Positions 48,838-59,163 of a DNA stretch of 64,000 nt are shown here, one piece after another. How positions within the stretch are numbered: position 1 is the first letter of the stretch; each line of letters begins with the position of its first letter. Source of the stretch: JAWKOK01 sp963698255. Lineage in GTDB: Bacteria; Chloroflexota; Anaerolineae; Caldilineales; Caldilineaceae. Under the pieces are notes generated by a model. The model worked only from the letters and a program-made list of their open reading frames with translations. It ran no database searches and was not told where the DNA came from. The stretch spans positions 296,955 to 360,954 of the forward strand of contig CAVOQD010000015.1 of the NCBI GenBank assembly GCA_963698255.1. Reading direction: 5' to 3'. Position numbers and translations under genes: made by a program.

Positions 48838-49590
48838 ATGAGGCCATTGGACGGAATCGTACAACAGCTTTGGCTAGGTTTGCAGGAAACCGCCAATAAT
48901 AGTTCACCGCTGCAGGATCCGACTGCCGCCGATACACCGCTAAACCTGTTTGTCTTTCTTGTGCAATGGTCGGCCGTGGTTCTGTCAGCGCTGGCCGGAC
49001 TCTATGCGGCCCGCAAGCGTGGGATGGATATCTATGGCTCTCTGGTAATCGCCTTTATTGTACCGCTGGGCGGCGGCACCTTACGCGATTTACTATTGGG
49101 GCGCTATCCGATCTTCTGGATAGATGAACCCGTCTATGCCGTGACCGTTGTGGTGATTGCCATTTTAAGCCTCTTTGTCGGTTTCGAGGCAAAACGAAGT
49201 CAAACTGCTGCCAGAGTCGCACAACCTGTTGCGCGGATCACGGATGACCGATCAACGCTGTATCTCATCGTTGACTCTCTGGCGCTGGGATTGTGGGCTT
49301 ATCTGGGCACGCTCTATGCGCTGCAATTGGGAACGCCGCCGGTGGTGGCCCCGATCATGGGGGTCATCACCGCTTCTTTTGGCGGCGTGTTGCGCGATCT
49401 GTTCTTTGCCAGGGTACCGCAGTCGTTCATGCCCGGTCAGCTCTATGCCGTAGCCGCAGCTGCCGGGGCCATTGTGTATGTGCTGCTGTGGGGGCTGGGG
49501 GTTGGCAGCACGGCAAGTTTTCTGGCTTGCTTTGGGTTAACCTTCATCATTCGCATAACCTCCGTCAAACTCAACATCCAATCTCGCTGA
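48838..49590 (+). CDS. UPF0126/TRIC-like membrane protein
   Basis: 250 residues. Two repeats of three helices, each with a GG-x-x-RD motif: VPLGGGTLRDLLLGRYPIFW and ASFGGVLRDLFFARVPQSFM. Segments such as FLVQWSAVVLSALAGLYAAR and GAIVYVLLWGLGVG are membrane helices. The UPF0126 family shares the fold of trimeric intracellular cation channels. The N-terminal 40 residues are longer than usual; a later start is possible. Follows the GTPase by 36 bases. Confidence 0.88.
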   Translation: MRPLDGIVQQLWLGLQETANNSSPLQDPTAADTPLNLFVFLVQWSAVVLSALAGLYAARKRGMDIYGSLVIAFIVPLGGGTLRDLLLGRYPIFWIDEPVYAVTVVVIAILSLFVGFEAKRSQTAARVAQPVARITDDRSTLYLIVDSLALGLWAYLGTLYALQLGTPPVVAPIMGVITASFGGVLRDLFFARVPQSFMPGQLYAVAAAAGAIVYVLLWGLGVGSTASFLACFGLTFIIRITSVKLNIQSR

Positions 49591-49646
49591 TTACAGAAAT
49601 TAGCGGCGTAGGATTCGCCCACGCCGACACAGAAAGAAGGTCTCTC

Positions 49647-50687
49647 ATGTGCACAAGCATTGTCATCAAAGCGCAAGACGGTAACCCGCTCTACGGACGA
49701 ACGATGGAATGGGGCGGATTCGATCTCGAGTCTCAACTCGTCCTGGCCCCACGCGGCACGTCATTCACATCGGCGCTTTCAACGTCAAAGCAAGGGATGA
49801 TGTGGAAGAACCAGTTTGGTTTCATCGCAATCAACGCGGCCAATTTACCCTATGCCATGGACGGGATGAACGAAACCGGCCTGACCATCGGCGTGTTGTA
49901 TCTGCCCGGCTTTGCCCAGTATCAGGAAGTGGTGGAGGGCGAAGAGGCATCGACGTTGAACCAGGCGGATTTGGCAGCTTATATCCTCGGTACATTCAGC
50001 CGAGTTGCCTCAATTAAGCAAGCCTTGCCCGAATTAACGGTGGTCGATAACAAAGATGTGGCGAAGGAGTTTGGCGCGCCGGTTCCTATCCACTGGGTTG
50101 TCACCGATGAAACCGGTGAATCGGTTGTCGTTGAATACATTGAGGGTCAATTACATCTGTACGACAACAAGATTGGGGTGATGACCAATTCGCCGGGCTA
50201 CGACTGGCATCTGCTGAACTTACGCAACTATTCCAATCTCCAGCCGCAGGAATTGTCAGCGCCTCGCGAGATCAACGGGGTCAACCTGGCGCCCTTTGGC
50301 GTTGGCAGCGGCATGCATGGTCTGCCAGGAGATTCCACGCCCCCTTCCCGCTTTGTCCGGGCCGTGGCCTTTTCCCAGACCTTATTGCCCTTTGCCGATG
50401 CGGACAGCGGCATTCCTCAGATCGCGCGCGTCCTGCACAATTTCGATATACCCATCGGTCTTGTACGCGAAGGTGAGGGACAGGGTCATGTCCTTGCGGC
50501 CCAGACACAGTGGACGGTCATCGGCGACCACAGGAACCGGCGCTACTACTACTGGACGGAGCACAATCGTCGCATGCGGTTGGTGGATCTGAACAAGCTG
50601 GACTTCGGCAACGGCAAAGTGCAACGAATCGCGCTCGATGCCGTACAAGTGGAAGATATCGATGATCGCACCCAGGACTTTTCGTAG
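49647..50687 (+). CDS. Linear amide C-N hydrolase (choloylglycine hydrolase/penicillin V acylase family)
   Basis: 346 residues, intact. ATG 49647 gives MCTSIVIKAQDGNPLYGRTM; removal of Met exposes the Cys2 nucleophile of Ntn hydrolases. Arg18 in YGRTMEW and the Asn in FIAINAANLPYAMDGMNETG are conserved. Further family marks: NPxW-like MTNSPGYDWHLLNLRNY and LPGDSTPPSRFVRA. Relatives hydrolyse bile salts, penicillin V or acyl-homoserine lactones. Outside the gut a signal-molecule or acyl-amino-acid substrate is likely. AGAAAGAAGG is the ribosome site. Confidence 0.92.
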   Translation: MCTSIVIKAQDGNPLYGRTMEWGGFDLESQLVLAPRGTSFTSALSTSKQGMMWKNQFGFIAINAANLPYAMDGMNETGLTIGVLYLPGFAQYQEVVEGEEASTLNQADLAAYILGTFSRVASIKQALPELTVVDNKDVAKEFGAPVPIHWVVTDETGESVVVEYIEGQLHLYDNKIGVMTNSPGYDWHLLNLRNYSNLQPQELSAPREINGVNLAPFGVGSGMHGLPGDSTPPSRFVRAVAFSQTLLPFADADSGIPQIARVLHNFDIPIGLVREGEGQGHVLAAQTQWTVIGDHRNRRYYYWTEHNRRMRLVDLNKLDFGNGKVQRIALDAVQVEDIDDRTQDFS

Positions 50688-50744
50688 CCTGAGCCAAGCG
50701 TCGTACTGGCATGAGAAGAGCCGCAATCAAAGGAGAACGATTTC

Positions 50745-51422
50745 ATGGCGCAAGCAATCGGGGCAACGCTGACCAAGGCCTTCGCTATTGCCATCAGTGT
50801 AATTCCCCTGGTCGGGCTCATCGTCTTCGTGACGGCAAAAGGGGGGCGGGCCAAGGGCGCTGCCTATACCTCGGGTTGGTTTCTATCGCTCTGGCTGGCC
50901 ACGTTTGCCCTTTCGTGGATCGGCACGGCCGCCCTTTCGGGGTCTGATGGCAAACCCTCCACAGGGGTCGCGCTCCTTCAGGGCGGACTGGGCGTGATCT
51001 TTTTTGCCATCAGCGTCTGGTTCATTGCCAACCGGCCGAAGGATCCCTCACAGGTCAAGCAGCCGGGGTGGATGACGGCTGTCGACTCCACATCGGCTGT
51101 GGTCGCCTTTGGCATTGGCGCGTTTGGCGTGGTGGTCAACGGCAAGAACTTGCCCCTCATCGTCTCTGCCGCCGTCGATTTCTCGCTGGCAAATCTCCGT
51201 GTCGGCCAGCTTGCTGTGGTGGTGACGATATTCGCCTTCACCGGCACCATGCTCGCCATGCTGCCACTTGTCTATGCCCTTATCAGACCGCAGAGTTCGG
51301 CCAAGCTGCTGAATGAGATGCGCACATGGCTGATTGCCCACAATGCGCCGATCATGGCGGCCATCTTCGCGCTGATGGGGGTGAGTTTTCTTGGACAGGC
51401 CATTTCTGCCTTCGGCTCGTGA
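50745..51422 (+). CDS. GAP/Sap family membrane protein
   Basis: 225 residues, six helices: AIAISVIPLVGLIVFVTA, TSGWFLSLWLATFALSWIG, GGLGVIFFAISVWFIANR, then a cytoplasmic loop DPSQVKQPGWMTAVDSTSAV, FGIGAFGVVVNGKNLPLIV and VTIFAFTGTMLAMLPLVYAL. The pattern fits GAP family proteins (sulfolipid-1-addressing, Sap-like), thought to help move lipids. AAAGGAGAAC precedes the ATG. Intact. Moderate certainty on the family name. Confidence 0.78.
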   Translation: MAQAIGATLTKAFAIAISVIPLVGLIVFVTAKGGRAKGAAYTSGWFLSLWLATFALSWIGTAALSGSDGKPSTGVALLQGGLGVIFFAISVWFIANRPKDPSQVKQPGWMTAVDSTSAVVAFGIGAFGVVVNGKNLPLIVSAAVDFSLANLRVGQLAVVVTIFAFTGTMLAMLPLVYALIRPQSSAKLLNEMRTWLIAHNAPIMAAIFALMGVSFLGQAISAFGS

Positions 51423-51431
51423 ATTCCGGTT

Positions 51432-51775
51432 GAAAGCGTGCTCGGCGGTAGCAGCCCCTATCTGGCGTTGCTAGCCGTCTTTCTCGGCTGCATCATCATG
51501 ACCAACGTCATCACCAATGCCGCGCGCCGCCTTTATGTTTCCGGTTGCGGTTGCCATGGCCGCAGGGCTGGGTGTCAGTTATCGCCCCTTCATTGTCATA
51601 TTGATGCTGGGCTGTTCCTATGCGTTTATCAATCCTGCCGGCTACCAGACCAATCTCATGGTGCAGGAACCCGGGCAAGTATTCATTTTTCGACTATGTC
51701 AAGCTGGGCGTGCCACTTACCCTCGTCGCCGGCGTTGTCGCCATGCTGCTCGTCCCGCTCTTCTATCCGTTTTAG
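51432..51775 (+). pseudogene. C-terminal fragment of SLC13-type anion permease
   Basis: Only the last ~110 residues of a sodium/anion symporter remain, broken by slips near 51520 and 51680: SSPYLALLAVFLGCIIMTNV, then MFPVAVAMAAGLGVSYRPFI with GYQTNLMVQEPG, then FFDYVKLGVPLTLVAGVVAM and a stop at 51775. The family motif GYQTNLMV..PG.Y.F.DY.K.G.PL is unmistakable. No start codon or N-terminal domain is present upstream. Gene remnant. Confidence 0.8.
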
Positions 51776-51977
51776 AAACGGCGCAAAGAAATAATCGATC
51801 TACTGGTATCTATTTCTTTGCGGGCTTAGAGACGGCGTAGAGATGGCAGCTCAAATCTGAGCACTTCTCGAAATTTGAACGGGGACTGGCGCTGCTGAAT
51901 AAGGACTGGCTCCACTTCAAATCGTGGTGTATTGAAATTGACGTCGCAATGGCCCGTGAGCTGAAAGGGAAAGCGCC

Positions 51978-53741
51978 ATGAGTGATGTAACATCGAGTTT
52001 ACAAACAGCCAACGGCGGCATTGCCCGCTTCCTGCCGATTGCAGGGTGGCTGCCCAAATATGACCGTTCCTGGTTCAGGCCCGACCTCATCGCCGGGTTG
52101 ACGGTGGCGGCGCCTGGTTGTGCCCAAGTCGTTGGGATACGCAGGCATTGCCGGCGTGCCAATCCAACAGGGTCTGTACGCAGCGGCCGCCGGCGCGATC
52201 CTGTACGCCATCTTCGGGACATCGCGCCAGAGCGCAACCGGGCCCAGTTCTGCCTTGGCCGCGGTCGCGGCCAGCGCGGTCCTTGCTGCCGGCGTGTCGG
52301 GCGGCGACGATGCGGTCACCCTGGTGGCCTCCGTCACGCTGGTGTCCGGGCTTCTGTTTTTGCTATTGGCGCTCTTCAAGATGGGCTGGATCTCCCAATT
52401 TCTCTCCAAGGCGGTCATCACCGGCTTCCTGTTTGGCTCGGCCATCGAGGTGGTGATCGGCGAACTGCCAAAGATCACCGGCACGACAGCCGAAGGTTCC
52501 AACTCCTGGCAGAAGCTCTTCAGCTGGTTGGGGACCGTATCTGACACCGACGGGACGACGCTGCTGGTGGGCCTTCTGTCGCTGGCGCTGATCTTTGGGC
52601 TGCGCTTTGCGTCCCCAAAGTGCCGGGCGCGCTGGTGCTGGTCGTCGCCGGCCTGATTGCTTCGGTGGCCCTGGGCCTCGGCGACCGGGGCCTGGCCCTG
52701 GTGGGCGATGTCCCGCGTGGCCTGCCTTCGGTGGTGTTGCCCGATCTCCCATTCATCATGGACAATCTGGCCGTGATCGGCTCTGCGGCGGTCGGCCTGC
52801 TGCTCATCGGTTTTTCGCAGAGCGCGGGTGACGCCCGGACCTTCGCCGCCAAGCACAAGTATCGGATTGACATCAACCAGGAGTCGGTAGCCCAGGGCAT
52901 GGCCAACGTCGGCTCCGGCCTGGTGCAGGGAATTCCGGTCTCTACCAGCCTCTCGGCCAGTTCGCTCAACGATACCTCCGGGGCCAAAACGCCCATTGCC
53001 TCGCTGACCACAGGCGCACTGGTCATCCTGACCCTGTTGGTGCTGGCGCCGCTCTTCTCCGATCTGCCCACAGCCGTGCTGAGCGCGCTGATCATCGAGG
53101 CGGTGGTGATGGGCATGATGGACGTCAAAGCGATGAAGCGCCTCTGGCGCGTGGCCCGGGTGGATTTCTGGATTGCGGTGGCAGCCATCCTGGGCGTGCT
53201 CGGCGCCGGCGTGCTGGCGGGGGTGGTGATCGGGGTGTTGTTGTCGCTTGGCTGGCTGATCTACATCTCGACCACGCCGCACATGCCCGTTCTCGGCCGC
53301 CAGCCCGGCACGCAGGCATTCCGCGGCGTAGAGGACCATCCTGACTACGAGACCTATCCCGGCTTGCTGGTGCTGCGCTTTGACGCGGGACTCTTTTTCG
53401 CCAGCGCGGATGCGCTGACAGACCGGCTCAGGGAGCTTGTCCAGCAGGCGGACCCGCCGGTCCAAACCATCGTGCTCGACTTTGAGGGCGTCAACTTTGT
53501 CGACGCCCAAGGATCAGACAAAGTGGCCGAAATACTGGACCTGGCGACAAGCTACGGCATCGACCTGCGACTGGCTCGGGTCAAGGCCGGCGTGACGGAA
53601 GTACTCCAGCGGGACGGCGTCATCGACCGCCTTGGCGAAAGCCAGATATACGGCAACGTCTACGAGGCTGTCGCCGATCGAATTCCTCTCCAACAGTCGA
53701 GTGAAAGGACGACGGAAGATGACGAAAGCCAAGACGGTTGA
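51978..53741 (+). CDS. SulP-family sulfate/anion permease with STAS domain, frameshifted
   Basis: About 587 residues after slips near 52118 and 52615. FLPIAGWLPKYDRSWFRPDL and IAGLTVAAP open the family; the next frame gives VPKSLGYAGIAGVPIQQGLY and GTSRQSATGPSSALAAVAAS. The middle has ten or more helices with KHKYRIDINQESVAQGMANV and GIPVSTSLSASSLNDTSG. The STAS domain starts GLLVLRFDAGLFFASADAL and ends with VLDFEGVNFVDAQGSDKVAE. SulP proteins carry sulfate, bicarbonate or other anions. With two sulfatases in the window sulfate handling is plausible. Its 3' end overlaps the DUF2252 start. Confidence 0.88.
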
Positions 53742-55161
53742 CAACGCATCGACAACGAGCTGAGCAAACGGCCGAGAACAAGAAATTATCGGTGGAGGCA
53801 CGGGCCGCATTGGGCAAAAGTCTGCGCAACGAGACGCCGCGTAGCAGCCATGGGGACTGGACGCCGGCGCCGGACCGGCCAGATCCCCTCAGCTTGCTCC
53901 AGGCACAGGATGAGGGACGGCTGCAGCATCTATTGCCCATCAAATATGGCCGTATGCTGGCGTCTCCCTTCGCCTTTCTGCGCGGCTCGGCCGTGGTGAT
54001 GGCTTCTGATCTGGCGAAGACGCCGGTGACAGGCCTGGATGTCGTGCTCTGCGGCGATGCACATCTCTCAAACTTCGGGGTTTTTGCCACGCCCGAACGC
54101 AAATTGGTCTTTGACGTCAATGATTTCGACGAGACCTACCCAGGGCCTTGGGAATGGGACCTCAAGCGGCTGGCGGCAAGCGCAGTGGTTGCCGGCCGTG
54201 TGAATGGCTTCAGCGAAAAGAAGTGTCAGGAGGCGGCAGCCATTGCGGTGAAATCCTATCGCGAATCCATGGGCCGATTTGCCCAAGCAGCCTTGCTGGA
54301 TGTCTGGTACGTCAACGTTGACGCCAATAGCGTTCTGGAAGTCTTCGATTCGTATGCCGGGAAAGACGCAAAGCGCGCCCGGAAGACCATGAAGAAAGCC
54401 CGGACACACACCCGCGCGCGGACGTTGGAAAAACTCACTGAAATCGTTGACGGCAAGAGACAGATTGTCAATGATCCGCCGTTGCTGATACGTCTGTCGG
54501 AGTTGCTCAGCGACGAGCAGAAGGAACAGGTCTCGGAAAGCACGATCTTGAAAACACCTGGCACGACTATGTGAGCAGCCTGCCGGAGGAGAGACGTCTG
54601 CTGCTCTCCCGTTTTCGCATTACCGATGCGGCCTTACGCGTCGGCGGCGTTGGCAGCGTGGGTACCCGCTGTACCATCGCCTTGCTCGAAGGGGATGCTG
54701 ACCATGATGCGATCATTCTACAGCAGAAGGAGGCCGGGCCATCGGTTCTGGCCGCATACCTGCCCCGAAGGGAGTACGCGAGCCAGGCCCAGCGGGTCGT
54801 GATCGGCCAGCGCCTCATGCAGGCGGCTTCCGATATCTTCTTGGGCTGGAACGAAGGACTGACAGGGACCCAGTATTATTGGCGCCAACTGAAGGACATG
54901 AAGGGATCCATTGATGTGACCAGCCTGAATGCCAAGGGGTTTGGGGCATATCTCGGCATCTGCGGCGTCTGTCTGGCCCGTGCGCACGCCCGTTCGGGCG
55001 GGAATGCGGCGGCGATCAGCGGTTATATGGGCAGTGGCGCGTGTTTTGACGAGGCCATCAGTCGCTTTGCCGTCGCCTACGCCGACCAGACGGAGCGCGA
55101 TTACCAGACGTTGGCTGCCACTGTCAAGAAGGGCCAGATCGTCGCCGAAGCGGGCATCTGA
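53719..55161 (+). CDS. DUF2252 protein (kinase-fold-like), frameshifted
   Basis: About 480 residues. ATG 53719 (MTKAKTVDNASTT) overlaps the SulP end; slips near 53760 and 54555. Key motifs are YGRMLASPFAFLRGSAVVMA, VVLCGDAHLSNFGVFATP and LVFDVNDFDETYPGPWEWDL, which resemble the catalytic and metal loops of aminoglycoside-phosphotransferase-like kinases. The second part reads RFRITDAALRVGGVGSVGTR then LRREYASQAQRVV-type sequence and CGVCLARAHARSG. DUF2252 is widespread but of unknown role. Confidence 0.88.
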
Positions 55162-55236
55162 TCCAATCCAGATCAACACCATGGCCTCCGATCTATCACC
55201 AACGGCCCAAAGCGGATAATCAGCAAAGGAAACAAC

Positions 55237-55767
55237 ATGATACAAAGTCTGCTCAAATTCGTTGCCAACACACGCTTCTTGGTGGTGATTCCCATCGTGG
55301 GATTAGTATTCCTTGCTGCCGCTCTCTTTGTGGTGGGCGGGATACGACTGGTGGGCTTTGCCTTTGATCTCGTCATTGGTCAAGGTGAAACAAGTGACCA
55401 AATGATCTACGAAATTGTGGAATTCATTCACTTTTTCCTCATCGGTACGGTGCTGTATATCACCGCCTTGGGTCTGTTCCAACTTTTTATTACGGAACTG
55501 AGTCTGCCAGGATGGCTGACGGTAGATGACATCGAAAAGCTAGAAATGAATTTGGTCGGCGTCGTCGTCGTTATCATTGGCGTCAATTTCCTGAGTGTCA
55601 TCATCAATCCGGGCAACATCGATCTCCTCAACTATGGCGTCGGCTACGCATTGCCGATTATTGGGCTCTCACTTTTCATCTTTGTGCGCTCACGCAATCA
55701 GATCAAAGACACAGCGAGCGAAGAATGCGACGACGATTTCGCCAGTGAGTCAGAGTCCGACGCCTAA
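55237..55767 (+). CDS. UPF0114 (YqhA-like) membrane protein
   Basis: 176 residues, intact. N-terminal LKFVANTRFLVVIPIVGLVF and AAALFVVGGIRLV start the family; then FIHFFLIGTVLYITALGLFQ, LFITELSLPGWLTVDDIEKL, and VVVVIIGVNFLSVIINPGN. Four helices. Acidic C-terminal tail ECDDDFASESESDA. UPF0114 proteins are of unknown function; YqhA is a small inner-membrane protein. AAAGGAAAC is the ribosome site. Confidence 0.9.
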   Translation: MIQSLLKFVANTRFLVVIPIVGLVFLAAALFVVGGIRLVGFAFDLVIGQGETSDQMIYEIVEFIHFFLIGTVLYITALGLFQLFITELSLPGWLTVDDIEKLEMNLVGVVVVIIGVNFLSVIINPGNIDLLNYGVGYALPIIGLSLFIFVRSRNQIKDTASEECDDDFASESESDA

Positions 55768-55769
55768 GT

Positions 55770-55818
55770 GTTTCGCCGCAGGTGTTTACAAATAAACAGC
55801 AACTTTGTGCGGCGAAAC
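55770..55818 (+). terminator. Hairpin after UPF0114 gene
   Basis: GTTTCGCCGCA (55770-55780) and TGCGGCGAAAC (55808-55818) form a perfect 11-bp stem with a 27-base loop, two bases after the stop. The following 70 bases also contain AAGTGTTT / AAACACTT copies (55767 and 55869), so a larger palindrome is possible. Confidence 0.5.
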
Positions 55819-55889
55819 CTCAAGGTTTGGCTGGCGTGTTCGAGATCGATTTGTAAGAACAAACAGCCAAACACTTAGTGTAGTTCGGC

Positions 55890-56342
55890 GTGAATACCAC
55901 GACAGTCGTCGAATACCTTGTAGATCGGACAATCATGGCAACTTTGATAGGCGTTCTATCACTCTTATTCAGCTTCTTCCATGACATTGGCGAGATTCTG
56001 CGCGATCCCAAAACGCGGGTGATCCTCATTTGGGTTCTCTTGCTCCTTTTGATTGGGACGTTGTTCTATGCTTTGGTCGAGGGATGGACATTTACAGACG
56101 CCTTCTATTTTTCAGTGATCACGCTGTCGACGGTGGGATACGGCGATCTTTCTCCAGTCACGACAGTCGGCAAGCTCTTCACTGCGGTCTACATCTTGGT
56201 GGGCATCAGCGTCATCGTCGTTTTCGCCAATACGCTCGCCAAGAAACACGTACATCGCATTGCAGCACGGGTGTCCAGGGTTCCTCAGAACGAAGCAGAT
56301 TCTGGGTCCAGTGACGGCAGTGTAGATGGTCCGGCTAGCTAA
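55890..56342 (+). CDS. Two-helix potassium channel
   Basis: 150 residues from GTG 55890; ATG 55935 (MATLIGVLSLLFSFF) is an alternative. Two membrane helices flank a pore loop: TRVILIWVLLLLLIGTLFYA, then DAFYFSVITLSTVGYGDLSP with the selectivity filter TVGYGD, and GKLFTAVYILVGISVIVVFA. No RCK domain; the tail after VHRIAARVSRVPQNEADSGS is short and polar. A KcsA/MthK-pore-like channel, probably tetrameric. Sits between UPF0114 and a glucosidase. Confidence 0.93.
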   Translation: MNTTTVVEYLVDRTIMATLIGVLSLLFSFFHDIGEILRDPKTRVILIWVLLLLLIGTLFYALVEGWTFTDAFYFSVITLSTVGYGDLSPVTTVGKLFTAVYILVGISVIVVFANTLAKKHVHRIAARVSRVPQNEADSGSSDGSVDGPAS

Positions 56343-56430
56343 AATCTCCACACAACTCCTGATAGCATCGGGAGTGCTTTGTTTCTAGCGAGGTATGCAA
56401 GTCGCATTGACATAGGAGCACAGAAACACC

Positions 56431-59163
56431 ATGAACCCAGAACAAAAAAGACTCCAAGAGAGCAGAGAAGACGCTGTCCCCTGGCGAAGGTGGGGACCCT
56501 ACCTGAGCGAACGCCAGTGGGGCACGGTACGGGAAGACTACAGCGACAATGGCGACGCCTGGGACTACTTCACGCATGACCAGGCCCGCTCGCGCGCCTA
56601 CCGCTGGGGCGAGGATGGTCTGGCCGGCATTTCCGACGATGAGCAGCAGCTCTGCTTCGCCCTGGCCCTGTGGAACGGCGTCGATCCGATCCTCAAAGAG
56701 CGGCTCTTCGGCCTGACCAACAGCGAAGGCAACCACGGCGAAGATGTCAAGGAGTACTACTTCTATCTGGACAGTACGCCAACCCATTCCTACATGAAGT
56801 ACCTCTACAAATATCCGCAGGCGGCCTATCCATACGACGATTTGGTCGAGACCAACGGCGCACGCAGCGCCGAAGACTTCGAGTACGAACTGCTCGATAC
56901 CGGCGTCTTCGACGAGGATCGCTACTTCGACGTCTTTGTGGAGTATGCCAAAGAGTCGCCGGAAGACCTACTGATCCGGATCACGGTCCACAATCGGGGG
57001 CCGGAGACGGCGACGCTGCACGTGCTGCCCACGCTCTGGTTTCGCAATACCTGGTCCTGGTCGCCGGATACGCCTAAACCGAGTCTTGTCCAGGGTGAAA
57101 GCGGGGAGAGCTTCACCACGATCGCGGCCCGCCACGACGCTCTAGGTGAACGCTTTCTCTACGTGTCCGGCGCCGCGCCGCTGCTCTTCACCGAGAATGA
57201 GACCAACAACGCGCGCCTCTTCGACGGCGTCAACGCCGGCCCGTACGTCAAGGACGGCATCAACGACGCCGTTGTCAACGGCAATGACACAGCCGTCAAT
57301 CCCGATCGTACCGGGACGAAAGCTGCGCCCCATTTCCAGCTCACGATTGAATCAGGCCAGAGCGATGTCGTCTCTCTGCGCTTGACCACGACAACGCCTC
57401 AGGCGCTGCACGCCACCTATCCGGATGGTGGATCTCCCTTCGGCCCCCATTTCGAGCGCGTCTTCGTCACTCGGCAGGCAGAGGCAGACGCTTTCTACGC
57501 GGCCCTCACGCCTGACCGGCTGAGCGAAGACGCCGCCGGCGTCATGCGCCAGGCCTTGGCCGGCATGTTGTGGACCAAGCAATACTACAACTACGACGTG
57601 ACTCGCTGGCTGCAGGAACACGGCTTGACCTCGCGAACTGATCTGCAGCGCTCTTCGATCCGCAACAAGCAGTGGTTTTATATGGTTAATGGCGACATCA
57701 TCTCCATGCCGGATAAGTGGGAGTACCCCTGGTATGCGGCCTGGGATCTGGCCTTCCATACCGTGGCCCTGGCCCTGGTCGATCTCGACTTCGCCAAAGA
57801 TCAACTGGCGCTCATGCTCGACGAACGCTATCTGCATCCCAACGGTCAGGTGCCCGCCTACGAATGGAACTTCAGCGACGTCAATCCACCCGTGCATGCC
57901 TGGGCCACGCTGCGCGTCTATGGCATTGAGAAGGCCCTGCGCGGCCACGGCGACATCGACTTCCTGCAGGATGCCTTCCACAAGCTCATGCTCAACTTCA
58001 CCTGGTGGGTCAACCGCAAAGACCCGGACGGCAACGATCTCTTTGGCGGCGGCTTTCTGGGTCTGGACAACATCGGCGTCTTCGACCGCAGCGCGCCCTT
58101 GCCGACCGGCGGCCACCTGGAGCAGTCGGACGGTACGGCCTGGATGGCCTTCTACGCCCTGTCTATGCTGCAGATTGCGCTGGAACTTGCCCTGGACGAT
58201 CCGACCTACCAATCCATGGCGAGCAAGTATTTCGAACACTTTCTGTGGATCCACAACGCCATGGATCCGGAGAGCGATCGGACGGACGTGCTCTGGGATG
58301 ATGAAGACGGCTTCTTCTACGACGTGCTGCGCCTGCCCGACGGTCGGGCCGTGCGCATGAAGGTGCGGTCGCTGGTCGGCCTGCTGCCGCTAGCGGCGTG
58401 TGCGGTCATCCGCCCGGAGGAGGCAGCGAAGCTGCCTGAATTCATGGATCGCGTCCGCTGGCTGAGTGAAAATCGCCCGCAGTTGGTCCAGGCCATCCCG
58501 GCCCTCGGCAGAGGCGGAATCCACGACCGTCGTCTGCTCTCGCTGGTGGATGAAGCGAAGCTGCGGCGCATTCTGCAGCGCATGCTGGATGAAGCTGAGT
58601 TCTTCAGCCCCCACGGTATCCGCTCCATCTCGCGCTACCATGCCGAGCACCCCTACGTCGTCCACGTCGGCGGCGCTGAGTACCGTGTCGACTACCTGCC
58701 GGCCGAGTCGAACAGCGGCATGTTCGGCGGCAACTCCAACTGGCGCGGCCCGATCTGGTTTCCGATCAACTACCTGCTGCTCAGGGGCTTGGTTCATCTG
58801 TACGCCTATTACGGCGATGAATTCACCGTTGAGTGCCCCACAGGATCAGGGCAGCAGATGACGCTGTGGGAGGTCAGCCAAGAGCTTGCGTGCCGCCTGG
58901 CGACCATATTCCTGCGCGACGACGAGGGACGGCGCGCCGTCTTTGGCGGTCTCACCAAGTTTCAGACCGACCCCCACTGGCGCGACCATATTCTCTTCCA
59001 CGAGTATTTCCACGGCGACAACGGCGCCGGCCTTGGCGCCAGCCACCAGACCGGGTGGACTGGCTTGATCGCACAGGTCCTCTTCTCCTTCGGCGCCGTG
59101 ACCGACTTCGAGCTTGCCGTGGAGACGCTGGAGTCGCTGGAGAGCGCGGAAGAAGGCGGATGA
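56431..59163 (+). CDS. Glucosidase, GH63-like (MGH1-type) cytoplasmic glycoside hydrolase
   Basis: 910 residues, intact. Starts MNPEQKRLQESREDAVPWRR and WGPYLSERQWGTVREDYSDN, the family opening. The (alpha/alpha)6 barrel has KWEYPWYAAWDLAFHTVALA with the catalytic Asp, GQVPAYEWNFSDVNPPVHAW, and DLFGGGFLGLDNIGVFDRSA. Near the end SNSGMFGGNSNWRGPIWFPI and DPHWRDHILFHEYFHGDNGA. No signal peptide, so it is intracellular. Such enzymes cleave alpha-glucosides such as glucosylglycerate or mannosylglycerate. The next gene is a glycogen-debranching fragment, overlapping by four bases. Confidence 0.93.
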   Translation: MNPEQKRLQESREDAVPWRRWGPYLSERQWGTVREDYSDNGDAWDYFTHDQARSRAYRWGEDGLAGISDDEQQLCFALALWNGVDPILKERLFGLTNSEGNHGEDVKEYYFYLDSTPTHSYMKYLYKYPQAAYPYDDLVETNGARSAEDFEYELLDTGVFDEDRYFDVFVEYAKESPEDLLIRITVHNRGPETATLHVLPTLWFRNTWSWSPDTPKPSLVQGESGESFTTIAARHDALGERFLYVSGAAPLLFTENETNNARLFDGVNAGPYVKDGINDAVVNGNDTAVNPDRTGTKAAPHFQLTIESGQSDVVSLRLTTTTPQALHATYPDGGSPFGPHFERVFVTRQAEADAFYAALTPDRLSEDAAGVMRQALAGMLWTKQYYNYDVTRWLQEHGLTSRTDLQRSSIRNKQWFYMVNGDIISMPDKWEYPWYAAWDLAFHTVALALVDLDFAKDQLALMLDERYLHPNGQVPAYEWNFSDVNPPVHAWATLRVYGIEKALRGHGDIDFLQDAFHKLMLNFTWWVNRKDPDGNDLFGGGFLGLDNIGVFDRSAPLPTGGHLEQSDGTAWMAFYALSMLQIALELALDDPTYQSMASKYFEHFLWIHNAMDPESDRTDVLWDDEDGFFYDVLRLPDGRAVRMKVRSLVGLLPLAACAVIRPEEAAKLPEFMDRVRWLSENRPQLVQAIPALGRGGIHDRRLLSLVDEAKLRRILQRMLDEAEFFSPHGIRSISRYHAEHPYVVHVGGAEYRVDYLPAESNSGMFGGNSNWRGPIWFPINYLLLRGLVHLYAYYGDEFTVECPTGSGQQMTLWEVSQELACRLATIFLRDDEGRRAVFGGLTKFQTDPHWRDHILFHEYFHGDNGAGLGASHQTGWTGLIAQVLFSFGAVTDFELAVETLESLESAEEGG

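Noticed and set aside
51999..53510. 503-codon open frame on the minus strand
   Set aside because: It lies entirely antisense to the SulP permease, has an amino-acid composition (His, Gln, Arg-rich) typical of shadow frames, and no family motif.
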